Positions 1 through 5,316 of a DNA stretch of 5,316 bases are shown in pieces. The notes below the pieces were generated by a model. It made no database searches. It was not told the origin of the DNA and worked only from the letters and a program-made list of their open reading frames with translations. The stretch is from Leptofilum sp965368765 (lineage in GTDB: Bacteria > Chloroflexota > Anaerolineae > Promineifilales > Promineifilaceae): NCBI GenBank assembly GCA_965368765.1, contig CBDUOF010000402.1, positions 1 to 5,316 on the forward strand, in the 5' to 3' direction. A program made the position numbers and the translations under genes. Positions within the stretch are counted from its first letter, which is position 1. Every line of letters begins with the position of its first letter.

Positions 1-1
1 A

Positions 2-961
2 CTGGTCTCTACCGGCGCCATGAATGTGCGCTCTGGCCCAGGCGTGACTTATAGCGTTATTACCGTAGCGTCACATGGACAGACGGTGACGCTCTTGGGT
101 CGGAACGCCAACAGCAGCTGGGCCAAAATTCGGTTGGCTAACGGCACAGAAGGCTGGGCCAACAGTTCATTGCTCACGCCAAACGTTAGCATCAGCAGCC
201 TGCCTCTGGCCGACAGCCCAGCCGCACCCCAACCGCCAGTACCTGTGGCACCAGGGGCGGTCTTGAGTTTGCGCTCTGGTCCTGGCTTTAGTTATCCGGT
301 TACGGGATCAGTGTATCAAGGTTTGCAGGTATCGGCCGTTGGGCGTAATGCCAACAGCACCTGGCTCAAGGTGCAGCTAAGTGATGGTCAGCAAGGCTGG
401 ATAGGTGCCCAGTACGTGCAGCTCACAATTCCTGTTGGTAACCTCCCTGTTATGGATGGCAGCACACCCACAACGGGCGGCACGCCCCCTGTGCCAAGTG
501 CTAATGCAGCTACCATCTCTACCGGCGCGGCCAATGTGCGTTCAGGTCCTGGAATTGGCTATGGCATTGTAGCCACAGCCGGGCAAGGGCAAACGGTCAC
601 GCTGCTGGCTCGAAATAACCTTAACAGCTGGGTAAAGGTGCAGTTGGCCAACGGCACGCAAGGTTGGGTCAACGCGTCATTGATAACAACAAGCGTCAGC
701 ATTAGCAGCTTGCCAATTCAATTTGAACAAACGCTTTCGGCATCTGGATTGGTGAATACGGCCGCTCTCAATGTGCGTACCGGGCCAGGCATTAGCTATA
801 CGGCAACGGCCGTTGTCTATCAAAATCAAGGGGTGGCGCTGCTAGGACGCAATGCCGATAGCAGTTGGGTTAAAGTACGCTTAACCAACGGCGTCGTGGG
901 CTGGATTAACGCGGCCTACATCGACACGGCAACCACACTAAACAGCTTGCCGATTACGAAT
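2..961 (+). repeat. Four tandem SH3b repeats in an A-B-A-B pattern
   Basis: The repeat units fall at about 2-208, 254-451, 509-718 and 752-961. Units 1 and 3 share features that 2 and 4 lack: STGA before the NVRSGPG motif, GQTVTLL, and the tail SVSISSLP. They also share the 13 bases TCTCTACCGGCGC (6-18, again near 526). Units 2 and 4 share VYQ after the first strand and a Tyr (QY/AY) after the final GW. This is what duplication of a two-domain block would leave behind. The DNA has diverged too far between units for recent slippage. Confidence 0.75.
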
Positions 962-964
962 TAG
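2..964 (+). CDS. Multi-SH3b-domain protein, C-terminal part (5' end outside window)
   Basis: The reading frame is open to the window edge from position 2. The ATG at 20 lies inside the first domain: the preceding residues LVSTGA match ISTGA at the same place in the third domain, so this ATG is not the real start. Counting from that Met, four bacterial SH3 (SH3b/SH3_3) domains lie at about residues 1-63, 79-144, 164-233 and 245-313. Each carries a (N/S)(V/L)R(S/T)GPG motif, a GRN or ARN turn, a SW/TW.K(V/I) strand and a final GW. Pro/Ser/Thr/Gly-rich linkers join the first three domains. The frame ends in TAG three residues after the last domain, so any catalytic or anchoring part must lie upstream. 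SH3b repeats usually bind peptidoglycan or other cell-envelope ligands, so an extracytoplasmic location is likely, but the signal peptide is not visible. The domain family is certain. The protein's overall job is unknown. Confidence 0.93.
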   Translation: MVSTGAMNVRSGPGVTYSVITVASHGQTVTLLGRNANSSWAKIRLANGTEGWANSSLLTPNVSISSLPLADSPAAPQPPVPVAPGAVLSLRSGPGFSYPVTGSVYQGLQVSAVGRNANSTWLKVQLSDGQQGWIGAQYVQLTIPVGNLPVMDGSTPTTGGTPPVPSANAATISTGAANVRSGPGIGYGIVATAGQGQTVTLLARNNLNSWVKVQLANGTQGWVNASLITTSVSISSLPIQFEQTLSASGLVNTAALNVRTGPGISYTATAVVYQNQGVALLGRNADSSWVKVRLTNGVVGWINAAYIDTATTLNSLPITN

Positions 965-971
965 CCTGTAC

Positions 972-1021
972 GTAGAGCGTCGTGTGTCTTCAAAATCTGA
1001 CGCATGACGCTCTACATTTTT
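972..1021 (+). terminator. Rho-independent terminator of the SH3b gene
   Basis: Bases 972-988 pair with 999-1015 as a 17-base-pair stem. The outer 10 pairs (GTAGAGCGTC with GACGCTCTAC) are perfect and two G-U wobbles lie further in. The loop is 10 bases (989-998). ATTTTT follows at once (1016-1021). The stem begins 8 bases after the TAG stop. On the minus strand no T-run follows the stem, so it should terminate the plus-strand gene only and does not clearly serve the convergent acetoacetyl-CoA synthetase gene, which stops at 1034. Confidence 0.85.
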
Positions 1022-1033
1022 ATAACAGTCATG

Positions 1034-3010
1034 TCACAAAGCAAACGTTTTAGCCAACTCGATGAAATAGCGAATTGATTCCGGGTTGCGGATTGCTCCC
1101 AGGTTAACCGCCTGCTCCAAGGAATGTCCCAACAAGATACGCCGCACAGGTATTTCCAGCTTCTTGCCGCTCAGAGTGTAAGGTAGCTCTGCTACCTGGT
1201 AGATGGCATCTGGCACATGGCGTGGCGACAAGCTGTGGCGCAACTGCTTGTTAATCGTCTGGCGCAGGCTGTCATCCAGTTCATACCCTTCGGCCAGGAT
1301 GACAAACAACGGCATAAATGAATCTCGTCCCAATAGCTCCAGATCAACCACCAAACTATCGACAATGCCCTGGATCGCTTCGACACAGGCGTATATTTCG
1401 CTGGTTCCCATGCGAATGCCTTTGCGATTGATGGTGGCATCGGAACGGCCGTAAATCACACAGCCACCCGCCTCATTAAATTGTATCCAATCACCATGCC
1501 GCCATGCTCCTGGAAATTGCTCAAAATAGCTGGCACGGTAGCGTGCCCCATCGGAATCGCGCCAAAACTTAACGGGCATTGAGGGCATAGGGGCAGCAAT
1601 CACCAATTCCCCAACCTCACCTATGACAGGTTCACCTTTGCTGTTCCACGCCTCTACCTTTGCGCCCAATGACGCGCCTTGAATCTCGCCTGCATAAACC
1701 GGCTTCAGGCGGCAGCCGCCCACAAACGCTGTGCACAAATCAGTACCGCCGCTCAACGATTCCAGTGCAAAATTATCATGTACACTGCTGTAGAGCCATT
1801 CAAACGCGCTTACTGGCAGCGGTGCGCCTGTGGAGCCAATACTGCGTATCCGGGTCAAATTATGTTGCTGGCTAGGAACAATTCCCGCAGTTATACAGGC
1901 AGCGACAAAGGCAGGCGAAAGGCCAAAATAGGTCATGCCACTGCGCTCAGCCAAATCCCACAGCCGATCTAAAGTAGGGAATGCAGGACTGCCGTTGTAC
2001 AAAATAATTGTGCTACCACTCAGCATCGCACCCAACTGATAGTTCCACATCATCCAGCCGGTGCTCGTATACCAAAAGAAGCGGTCACCAGGACGAAGGT
2101 CATTGTGCAGGACGGTGGCTTTTTTATGCTCAAGCAGGTTGCCACCGTGCCCATGAACAATCGGTTTGGGCAAGCCTGTTGTGCCGGAGGAGTACAAGAT
2201 CCAGAGTGGGTGATCAAACGGCAGTTGAGCAAACGTGAGTTCTGGCTCTTCGTCTTCACTGGCCAGCAAGGCGGGCCAGGAAAGTGTATTGGGCAAGGGG
2301 GCATCATCCAGCAAGGGGATGGCCATGGTATTTTGTAGCGTGGTCAGCCCCTCTTGAAGCTGGTTGACAATGTCGCGGCGGTCGAATGGCTTGCCGTTGT
2401 AACGGTAGCCGTCGACGGTGATGAGCAGCGACGGTTCGATCTGGGCGAAGCGATCCAGCACGGCTTTGCTACCAAAATCGGGGGAGGCGCTAGACCAGAT
2501 GGCCCCTAAACTGACGGCAGCCAGACAAGCGATAATCGCCTCAGGGATATTTGGCAGGTAGGCAACGACGCGATCCCCTTTGCCAATGCCCAGCTGCTTA
2601 AACTTTTGCTGCAGAACGGCCGTATCGCGATAAATTGCACGCCAGCTCATCTCAACCAACGGCCCATCTTCCGCTTCATATAATAGAGCCGGACGTTCTT
2701 CGTCATTCATCTGGGCAAAGATATTTTCAGCGTAATTCAGCCGGGCTTGGGGGAACCACACCGCGCCGGGCATACGGGCATCTGCCAGGGCAACAGCGCC
2801 CCGCCGGGACGCCTTCACGCCACAAAAGTCCCAGATTGCTTGCCAGAATGCGTCTAGATCGGTCACCGACCAATGCCATAGATCAGCATAGCTGGCGAAA
2901 TTGAGATTTCGTTCGACCGCCAACCATCGCCTAAAACGAGTGAGATTGGCATCCTCTATGACCTGCGGTGAAGGTTGCCAGAGCAAATCGCCTTGTTGTC
3001 GTCCTGTCAT
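1034..3010 (-). CDS. Acetoacetyl-CoA synthetase (acetoacetate--CoA ligase, EC 6.2.1.16)
   Basis: A 658-residue adenylate-forming enzyme predicted to activate acetoacetate with ATP and CoA to acetoacetyl-CoA in the cytosol, feeding ketone-body use, polyhydroxyalkanoate or isoprenoid precursors. The length matches the family (about 650). Seen in order: an ACS-type N-terminal cap (about residues 22-95, with FRRWLAVERNLNFASYADLW); the ATP-binding P-loop YSSGTTGLPKP (273-283); a WYTSTGWMMWN stretch (313-323) typical of acetoacetate/acyl ligases; SGGTDLC (420-426), where acetyl-CoA synthetase has its YWQTE motif; the hinge region HGDW (505-508) and YGRSDATINRKG (520-531); and the C-terminal SGKKLE (614-619), whose Lys616 is the expected adenylation lysine. 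The SGGTD and TLSGKKLEIPV forms favour acetoacetyl-CoA over acetyl-CoA synthetase. The ATG has GGAG eight bases upstream. The gene lies 88 bases downstream of the small gene at 3099-3437 and may be co-transcribed with it. The symbol aacS would fit the family, but I have not assigned it to a named locus. Confidence 0.93.
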   Translation of the reverse strand: MTGRQQGDLLWQPSPQVIEDANLTRFRRWLAVERNLNFASYADLWHWSVTDLDAFWQAIWDFCGVKASRRGAVALADARMPGAVWFPQARLNYAENIFAQMNDEERPALLYEAEDGPLVEMSWRAIYRDTAVLQQKFKQLGIGKGDRVVAYLPNIPEAIIACLAAVSLGAIWSSASPDFGSKAVLDRFAQIEPSLLITVDGYRYNGKPFDRRDIVNQLQEGLTTLQNTMAIPLLDDAPLPNTLSWPALLASEDEEPELTFAQLPFDHPLWILYSSGTTGLPKPIVHGHGGNLLEHKKATVLHNDLRPGDRFFWYTSTGWMMWNYQLGAMLSGSTIILYNGSPAFPTLDRLWDLAERSGMTYFGLSPAFVAACITAGIVPSQQHNLTRIRSIGSTGAPLPVSAFEWLYSSVHDNFALESLSGGTDLCTAFVGGCRLKPVYAGEIQGASLGAKVEAWNSKGEPVIGEVGELVIAAPMPSMPVKFWRDSDGARYRASYFEQFPGAWRHGDWIQFNEAGGCVIYGRSDATINRKGIRMGTSEIYACVEAIQGIVDSLVVDLELLGRDSFMPLFVILAEGYELDDSLRQTINKQLRHSLSPRHVPDAIYQVAELPYTLSGKKLEIPVRRILLGHSLEQAVNLGAIRNPESIRYFIELAKTFAL

Positions 3011-3018
3011 ATGACTAG

Positions 3019-3022
3019 CTCC
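3019..3022 (-). promoter_or_regulatory. Ribosome binding site of acetoacetyl-CoA synthetase
   Basis: The minus strand reads TTTGGAGCTAGTCAT just before the ATG at 3010. GGAG with an 8-base spacer supports this ATG as the start. Confidence 0.65.
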
Positions 3023-3098
3023 AAATTTCAGCCAAAGAAGTTACGTAGTTAAAACAACGCTTTTCGTCACTCTGTTAGTTGCCCTGAGGCTGCGTGTA

Positions 3099-3437
3099 CT
3101 AAACATCATCGAGCGGAATCGGGCTCACATCATCGTGGCGCAGCGTGCGCAGGGAACCACGCTCAATGCGCATAATGAGGCGGCAGGCTGGGTCTGGGCA
3201 AATAACCCGGGCATCGGTTTCCATCCAGTCGGCTGGATGATTTTGCCGCTGTTTGGCTGGCAGCAGCGGAATGGCTGCCTGGAGGGCATATAGACAAAAA
3301 TCTTCGCCAGCGGGCAGGGACAGTGTGCCACCTTGCAAAAAGAAGCGGTCACCCTCAGCCATGTTGCAGGTGCAGTTGCCTTCGATTGATTCGACAAAAA
3401 CTGTGAGATCGTAGAGTTGAAACTCGTCTGAATTCAT
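3099..3437 (-). CDS. Small cysteine-containing protein, TIGR04076-like, function unknown
   Basis: A 112-residue soluble protein without signal peptide or membrane segment. The pattern fits the TIGR04076 family as I recall it: a Val-rich first strand (YDLTVFVESIEG, 9-20), a Cys pair (Cys22, Cys24) followed by GDRFFL (29-34), a Gly/Pro turn then FCLYALQAAIPLLPA (47-61), and a closing CPDP (80-83). Cys22/24, Cys48 and Cys80 are the conserved-looking cysteines and could bind a metal or a cofactor; this is inference, and no biochemical role is established to my knowledge. The acidic tail after residue 95 is extra. No good Shine-Dalgarno precedes the ATG (upstream reads GCGTACTAATT), so the start is the least secure part, although the next Met (26) would cut into the domain. 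It sits between the LLM oxidoreductase gene (59 bases upstream) and acetoacetyl-CoA synthetase (88 bases downstream), all on the same strand. Confidence 0.82.
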   Translation of the reverse strand: MNSDEFQLYDLTVFVESIEGNCTCNMAEGDRFFLQGGTLSLPAGEDFCLYALQAAIPLLPAKQRQNHPADWMETDARVICPDPACRLIMRIERGSLRTLRHDDVSPIPLDDV

Positions 3438-3470
3438 AATTAGTACGCTGTGAAAAGTGGACTAAGAGAT

Positions 3471-3487
3471 AAAAAGCGGCCGCCGCC
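3471..3487 (-). terminator. Possible weak terminator after the LLM oxidoreductase gene
   Basis: On the minus strand, 10 bases after the TAA stop, GGCGGCGGCCGC is followed directly by TTTTT. GCGG (3486-3483) can pair with CCGC (3479-3476) across a 3-base CGG loop, with one possible extra G-U pair. The stem is only 4-5 pairs but all GC, and the T-run is well placed. It may attenuate transcription into the next two genes without fully stopping it. Confidence 0.4.
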
Positions 3488-3496
3488 ATGCACTTG

Positions 3497-4486
3497 TTAC
3501 GCAAACGCCCGCTTCACTGCAGGCAACACCACATCCCCCAACAGGCACAAGCCCTCGTGCGTGGTTATGCCGTGCGGCGTGCCAAATTCTACGCGGCTTG
3601 CGCCCGCTGCAAACAGGTTCAGGGCTTGATGGGTAATGTCCTGTGGCGTGCCGGCAAAGGCAAATCTTCGTAACAGGTCGTCGGAAACATGGGCCACGGC
3701 CGTTTCCATATCCTGCTGCTTGACGGCCGTTTCAATTCTGGCGATCTGCTCAGGATCGAGTTCCAGGGTGGGGTCCAGCCGGGCAACGACAGGCAAATAA
3801 AGCACCACCTCCCGTCGCGCCAGGGCCATTGCTTCCGCCCGATCCTCGGCCACCACCGTGACCGCCCCCACAACGATGCCGGGCGCCGGCAACCCATCGT
3901 TCAAGGTTTGCTTCAGCCATTGCACCATTTCGGGGTTGACCGTACCACCCAGCTTGATTTCATCGATAAACGGGCGGCAGGCGGCAATGGTTTTGCGTCC
4001 CCAGCTGCCCAGCAAAAAAGGAATTTCGGGATGAACGGCCGTCCACCTGAATGCCTGACCGCCAGCCAGCGGAAAGTAGTCACCAGCCAGTGGCTCCGTT
4101 CGCTTTTGCAGCAGATGGCGCACGCAGGCCATTGCTTCACGAAGCTGCTGTGGGCCATTTGCTGGCCGCAGCCCTATAAAATCCAGCCAGGCGCCCCGGG
4201 CAAAGCCAAGGTAGGCACGACCGCCGCTGGCTTCGCTAATCAGAGCGCTGTTGGCGGCAATGTTAATTGGGTGGCAGGTAAATGGATTGACCGCGGCAGG
4301 ACCTAGCCGGATCCGGCTGGTGGCGCGGGCTATCTCCAGCAGCGGGAGCCAGGCCGGCTGGTACAGCAGGTCGTTGTACACCGTTACGCCATCAAAGTTG
4401 TAGGATTCGGCGATTTGGGCCAGACGGCCGTATTGGTTAAGCGGTTTATCTGTTTGAAAAGCAATTGAAAGTGTGGGACAGTTCAT
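3497..4486 (-). CDS. LLM-class (luciferase-like) flavin/F420-dependent oxidoreductase
   Basis: A 329-residue TIM-barrel oxidoreductase of the bacterial luciferase-like family, the normal length for the group. Seen: an N-terminal strand then AESYNFDGVTVYND (27-39), typical of barrel strand 2; RLGPAAVNPFTCHP (60-73), the usual 'LG..V.NP..RHP' block with Cys in place of Arg; GGRAYLGFARGAW (88-100), the cofactor-side Gly-rich block; FLLGSWGRKT (157-166); and AGASRVEFGTPHG (294-306), which resembles the C-terminal end of the F420-dependent methylene-tetrahydromethanopterin reductase (Mer) branch. It therefore looks closer to the F420/Mer side than to luciferase itself, but FMN use cannot be excluded and the substrate is unknown. 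No signal peptide, so cytosolic. No convincing Shine-Dalgarno precedes the ATG (CATCCCTGTCT), so the start rests on the family's N-terminal fit. It is divergent from the deiodinase-like gene across 121 bases. Confidence 0.9.
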   Translation of the reverse strand: MNCPTLSIAFQTDKPLNQYGRLAQIAESYNFDGVTVYNDLLYQPAWLPLLEIARATSRIRLGPAAVNPFTCHPINIAANSALISEASGGRAYLGFARGAWLDFIGLRPANGPQQLREAMACVRHLLQKRTEPLAGDYFPLAGGQAFRWTAVHPEIPFLLGSWGRKTIAACRPFIDEIKLGGTVNPEMVQWLKQTLNDGLPAPGIVVGAVTVVAEDRAEAMALARREVVLYLPVVARLDPTLELDPEQIARIETAVKQQDMETAVAHVSDDLLRRFAFAGTPQDITHQALNLFAAGASRVEFGTPHGITTHEGLCLLGDVVLPAVKRAFA

Positions 4487-4515
4487 AGACAGGGATGCTT
4501 GCGCTTATCAAATCC

Positions 4516-4530
4516 GAAATTGGTGATTTC
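4516..4530. repeat. Short inverted repeat GAAAT-N5-ATTTC, possible operator
   Basis: Two 5-base arms (4516-4520 and 4526-4530) with a 5-base spacer lie directly downstream of the candidate minus-strand -10, over the expected transcription start. The position suits a repressor site, but arms this short and AT-rich can arise by chance. Confidence 0.2.
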
Positions 4531-4531
4531 T

Positions 4532-4559
4532 ATTTTATCCGTTTTCCCTGCCCAAACAA
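4532..4559 (-). promoter_or_regulatory. Candidate promoter for the LLM oxidoreductase gene
   Basis: Reading the minus strand, TTGTTT (4559-4554) and TAAAAT (4537-4532) are separated by 16 bases. The -10 matches the consensus at 5 of 6 positions and the -35 at 3 of 6. Transcription would begin near 4525, giving a leader of roughly 40 bases. Confidence 0.4.
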
Positions 4560-4567
4560 TATAGGTG

Positions 4568-4573
4568 TAAAAT
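4568..4573 (+). promoter_or_regulatory. Candidate -10 element for the deiodinase-like gene
   Basis: TAAAAT, one mismatch from the consensus, with TG immediately before it. No good -35 lies 16-18 bases upstream, so the promoter may be activator-dependent or the call may be wrong. A start near 4580 would leave a leader of about 28 bases including the ribosome binding site. Confidence 0.35.
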
Positions 4574-4595
4574 AATCTAATAACATCCCCGCAAG

Positions 4596-4601
4596 AAGGA
4601 G
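4596..4601 (+). promoter_or_regulatory. Ribosome binding site of the deiodinase-like gene
   Basis: AAGGAG with a 6-base spacer to the ATG at 4608. This is the best Shine-Dalgarno in the window and fixes the start. Confidence 0.8.
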
Positions 4602-4607
4602 AAAATA

Positions 4608-5279
4608 ATGAAACAGGTTCCATCTGTGCCTTTGAACATGCAAACATTTCCAGAACAGGAAATGCAGACCCGATCGAAAGCATTTTTGCACCTTATGCAA
4701 CAGCGGCACAGTACCCGCGACTTTGCCAACAAGCCGGTGCCACTTGATGTCATCCAGCACTGCCTGGCCACGGCAGGCAGTGCCCCCAGCGGTGCAAATC
4801 AGCAACCCTGGCACTTTGTGGTCGTCACTGATCCTGATATTAAGCACCAAATTCGGCTTGCCGCAGAAGAGGAGGAGCGCTCTTTTTATGCTGGACGTGC
4901 CTCTGACGAATGGCTAGAAGCATTGGCTCCGCTGGGAACTGATGAGGATAAATCTTTTATCGACCGGGCTGGGTGTCTTATTGTAATTTTTGCCCAATCA
5001 TACGGTTTAGAGGCAGACGGCTCGCGGGTAAAGCATTATTATGTGCAAGAATCGGTTGGCATAGCCACTGGTTTCTTAATTACTGCTCTGCACAATGCCG
5101 GCCTGGCTTGCCTGACCCACACCCCCAGCCCAATGGGCTTTTTAAGTAAACTTCTGAATCGTCCTAAAAATGAACGGGCCTATATCAATCTGGTTGTGGG
5201 CTATCCAGCCGAAGATGCCCAGATTCCCGAACACGCCTTAACAAAAAAGGCGTTGTCAGACTTTGTCACCATTATTTAG
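4608..5279 (+). CDS. Nitroreductase-superfamily flavoprotein, iodotyrosine deiodinase (IYD)-like
   Basis: A 223-residue FMN enzyme predicted to remove halide reductively from iodo- or other halotyrosines. The nitroreductase fold is shown by QRHSTRDF (32-39, FMN phosphate/ribityl side), APSGANQQPW (59-68), a TPSP turn (172-175) and NLVVGYP (194-200). What points to IYD is the middle: EEEERSFY (87-94), a Trp (102), then Lys115. Compared from memory with human IYD (Glu157, Tyr161, Lys182), Glu90, Tyr94 and Lys115 have the same spacing around the shared Trp. These residues form the lid that grips the amino-acid part of the substrate. HYYVQESVGIATG (143-155) and HNAGLACLTHTP (162-173) also follow IYD closely. 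There is no N-terminal membrane anchor, unlike animal IYD, so the protein should be soluble, as in characterised bacterial homologues. BluB (dimethylbenzimidazole synthase) is the main alternative but lacks this lid. The superfamily is near certain; the IYD assignment is likely. The natural substrate and electron donor are unknown. Confidence 0.9.
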   Translation: MKQVPSVPLNMQTFPEQEMQTRSKAFLHLMQQRHSTRDFANKPVPLDVIQHCLATAGSAPSGANQQPWHFVVVTDPDIKHQIRLAAEEEERSFYAGRASDEWLEALAPLGTDEDKSFIDRAGCLIVIFAQSYGLEADGSRVKHYYVQESVGIATGFLITALHNAGLACLTHTPSPMGFLSKLLNRPKNERAYINLVVGYPAEDAQIPEHALTKKALSDFVTII

Positions 5280-5316
5280 CGGCATCAGCCCTTTTATTCA
5301 GACGCATTGCTAATTG
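5272..5316 (-). CDS. Possible C-terminal end of a convergent gene (very tentative)
   Basis: On the minus strand a frame is open from the window edge and ends in TAA at 5274-5272, giving the 14 residues QLAMRLNKRADAAK. It would overlap the 3' end of the deiodinase-like gene by 8 bases. Such a short open frame is common by chance, and the sequence beyond the edge is needed to decide. Confidence 0.15.
   Translation of the reverse strand, partial: QLAMRLNKRADAAK

Larger units (their letters stand above)
806..4431. repeat. Dispersed palindromic octamer ACGGCCGT, seven copies
   Basis: Exact copies lie at 806-813, 1445-1452, 2616-2623, 3696-3703, 3723-3730, 4035-4042 and 4424-4431. All are inside genes: one in the SH3b gene, two in acetoacetyl-CoA synthetase, four in the LLM oxidoreductase. 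Near copies with one change sit at 332-339 and 758-765. In the encoded proteins the octamer reads as Thr-Ala-Val five times and Tyr-Gly-Arg twice, so it is not the by-product of one peptide motif. Confidence 0.85.
4487..4607. promoter_or_regulatory. Divergent intergenic promoter region
   Basis: This AT-rich 121-base gap separates two genes that point away from each other, so it should hold promoters for both. Candidate elements are listed separately. No convincing coding sequence lies here; a 66-codon minus-strand frame ending at 4483 mostly runs antisense to the plus-strand gene. Confidence 0.7.

Noticed and set aside
20..22. ATG at 20 as the start of the SH3b gene
   Set aside because: The frame is open upstream to the window edge, and the residues before the ATG continue the repeat (STGA as in domain 3). 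No ribosome binding site precedes it.
3011..3098. Search for a terminator or promoter in the 88-base gap before acetoacetyl-CoA synthetase
   Set aside because: Apart from the ribosome binding site I see only a TACGTA palindrome and an isolated TTGTTT-like hexamer without a spaced -10, and no stem followed by a T-run.
3476..3487. GCGGCCGC (NotI site) as a cloning scar or foreign junction
   Set aside because: Neighbouring sequence on both sides fits native gene ends, and the site is part of a plausible GC stem. There is no vector-like sequence.
3696..3730. Two octamer copies 27 bases apart, read as Glu-Thr-Ala-Val twice, as a local tandem repeat in the LLM gene
   Set aside because: Similarity does not extend beyond the Glu-Thr-Ala-Val codons; the same octamer appears elsewhere in other contexts, so the dispersed-word explanation is better.
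3689..4306. A 205-codon plus-strand open frame opposite the LLM oxidoreductase gene
   Set aside because: It lies wholly antisense to a gene with clear family motifs, its translation is rich in His, Arg and Gln without a recognisable domain, and no ribosome binding site supports it.
4483..4850. Minus-strand frames (66 and 106 codons) over the start of the deiodinase-like gene, one overlapping the LLM start as ATGA
   Set aside because: Most of their length is antisense to a well-supported coding region and the translations show no family features. The ATGA overlap looks like translational coupling but is most simply chance.

Overview
The window reads as a piece of bacterial chromosome of moderate GC content, most likely from the Chloroflexota (Anaerolineae/Caldilineae-like). 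The main pointer is the first gene. It is a string of bacterial SH3 domains of the 'NVRSGPG ... LLGRN ... SW.KV.L.NG..GW' type, which is very common in that phylum. This assignment is an inference from gene style and is not proven by a marker gene. I see no mobile element, CRISPR array, rRNA or tRNA.

Layout. Positions 2-964 (+) hold the 3' part of a multi-SH3b protein whose start lies before the window. It ends at a strong rho-independent terminator (972-1021). Three genes then lie on the minus strand; in transcription order they are an LLM-class (luciferase-like) flavin/F420-dependent oxidoreductase (4486 to 3497), a small cysteine-containing protein resembling TIGR04076 (3437 to 3099) and acetoacetyl-CoA synthetase (3010 to 1034). 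The gaps between them are 59 and 88 bases. A short GC stem followed by T5 sits in the first gap, so it is uncertain whether all three share one transcript. A 121-base divergent promoter region (4487-4607) separates the LLM gene from a plus-strand nitroreductase-superfamily gene (4608-5279). The last 37 bases hold no complete gene.

The most informative gene is the last one. Its sequence follows iodotyrosine deiodinase (IYD) rather than a generic nitroreductase, and the Glu, Tyr and Lys that clamp the halotyrosine substrate in IYD appear at matching spacing (Glu90, Tyr94, Lys115). The encoded enzyme is predicted to be soluble, without the membrane anchor of the animal protein. Acetoacetyl-CoA synthetase could in principle use acetoacetate produced from tyrosine breakdown. 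That would loosely link the two ends of the cluster, but the link is speculative.

A second, genome-scale signal is the palindromic octamer ACGGCCGT. It occurs seven times in 5.3 kb where about 0.1 would be expected by chance, always inside coding sequence and in two different reading frames. It behaves like a genome-specific overrepresented palindrome (compare HIP1 in cyanobacteria).
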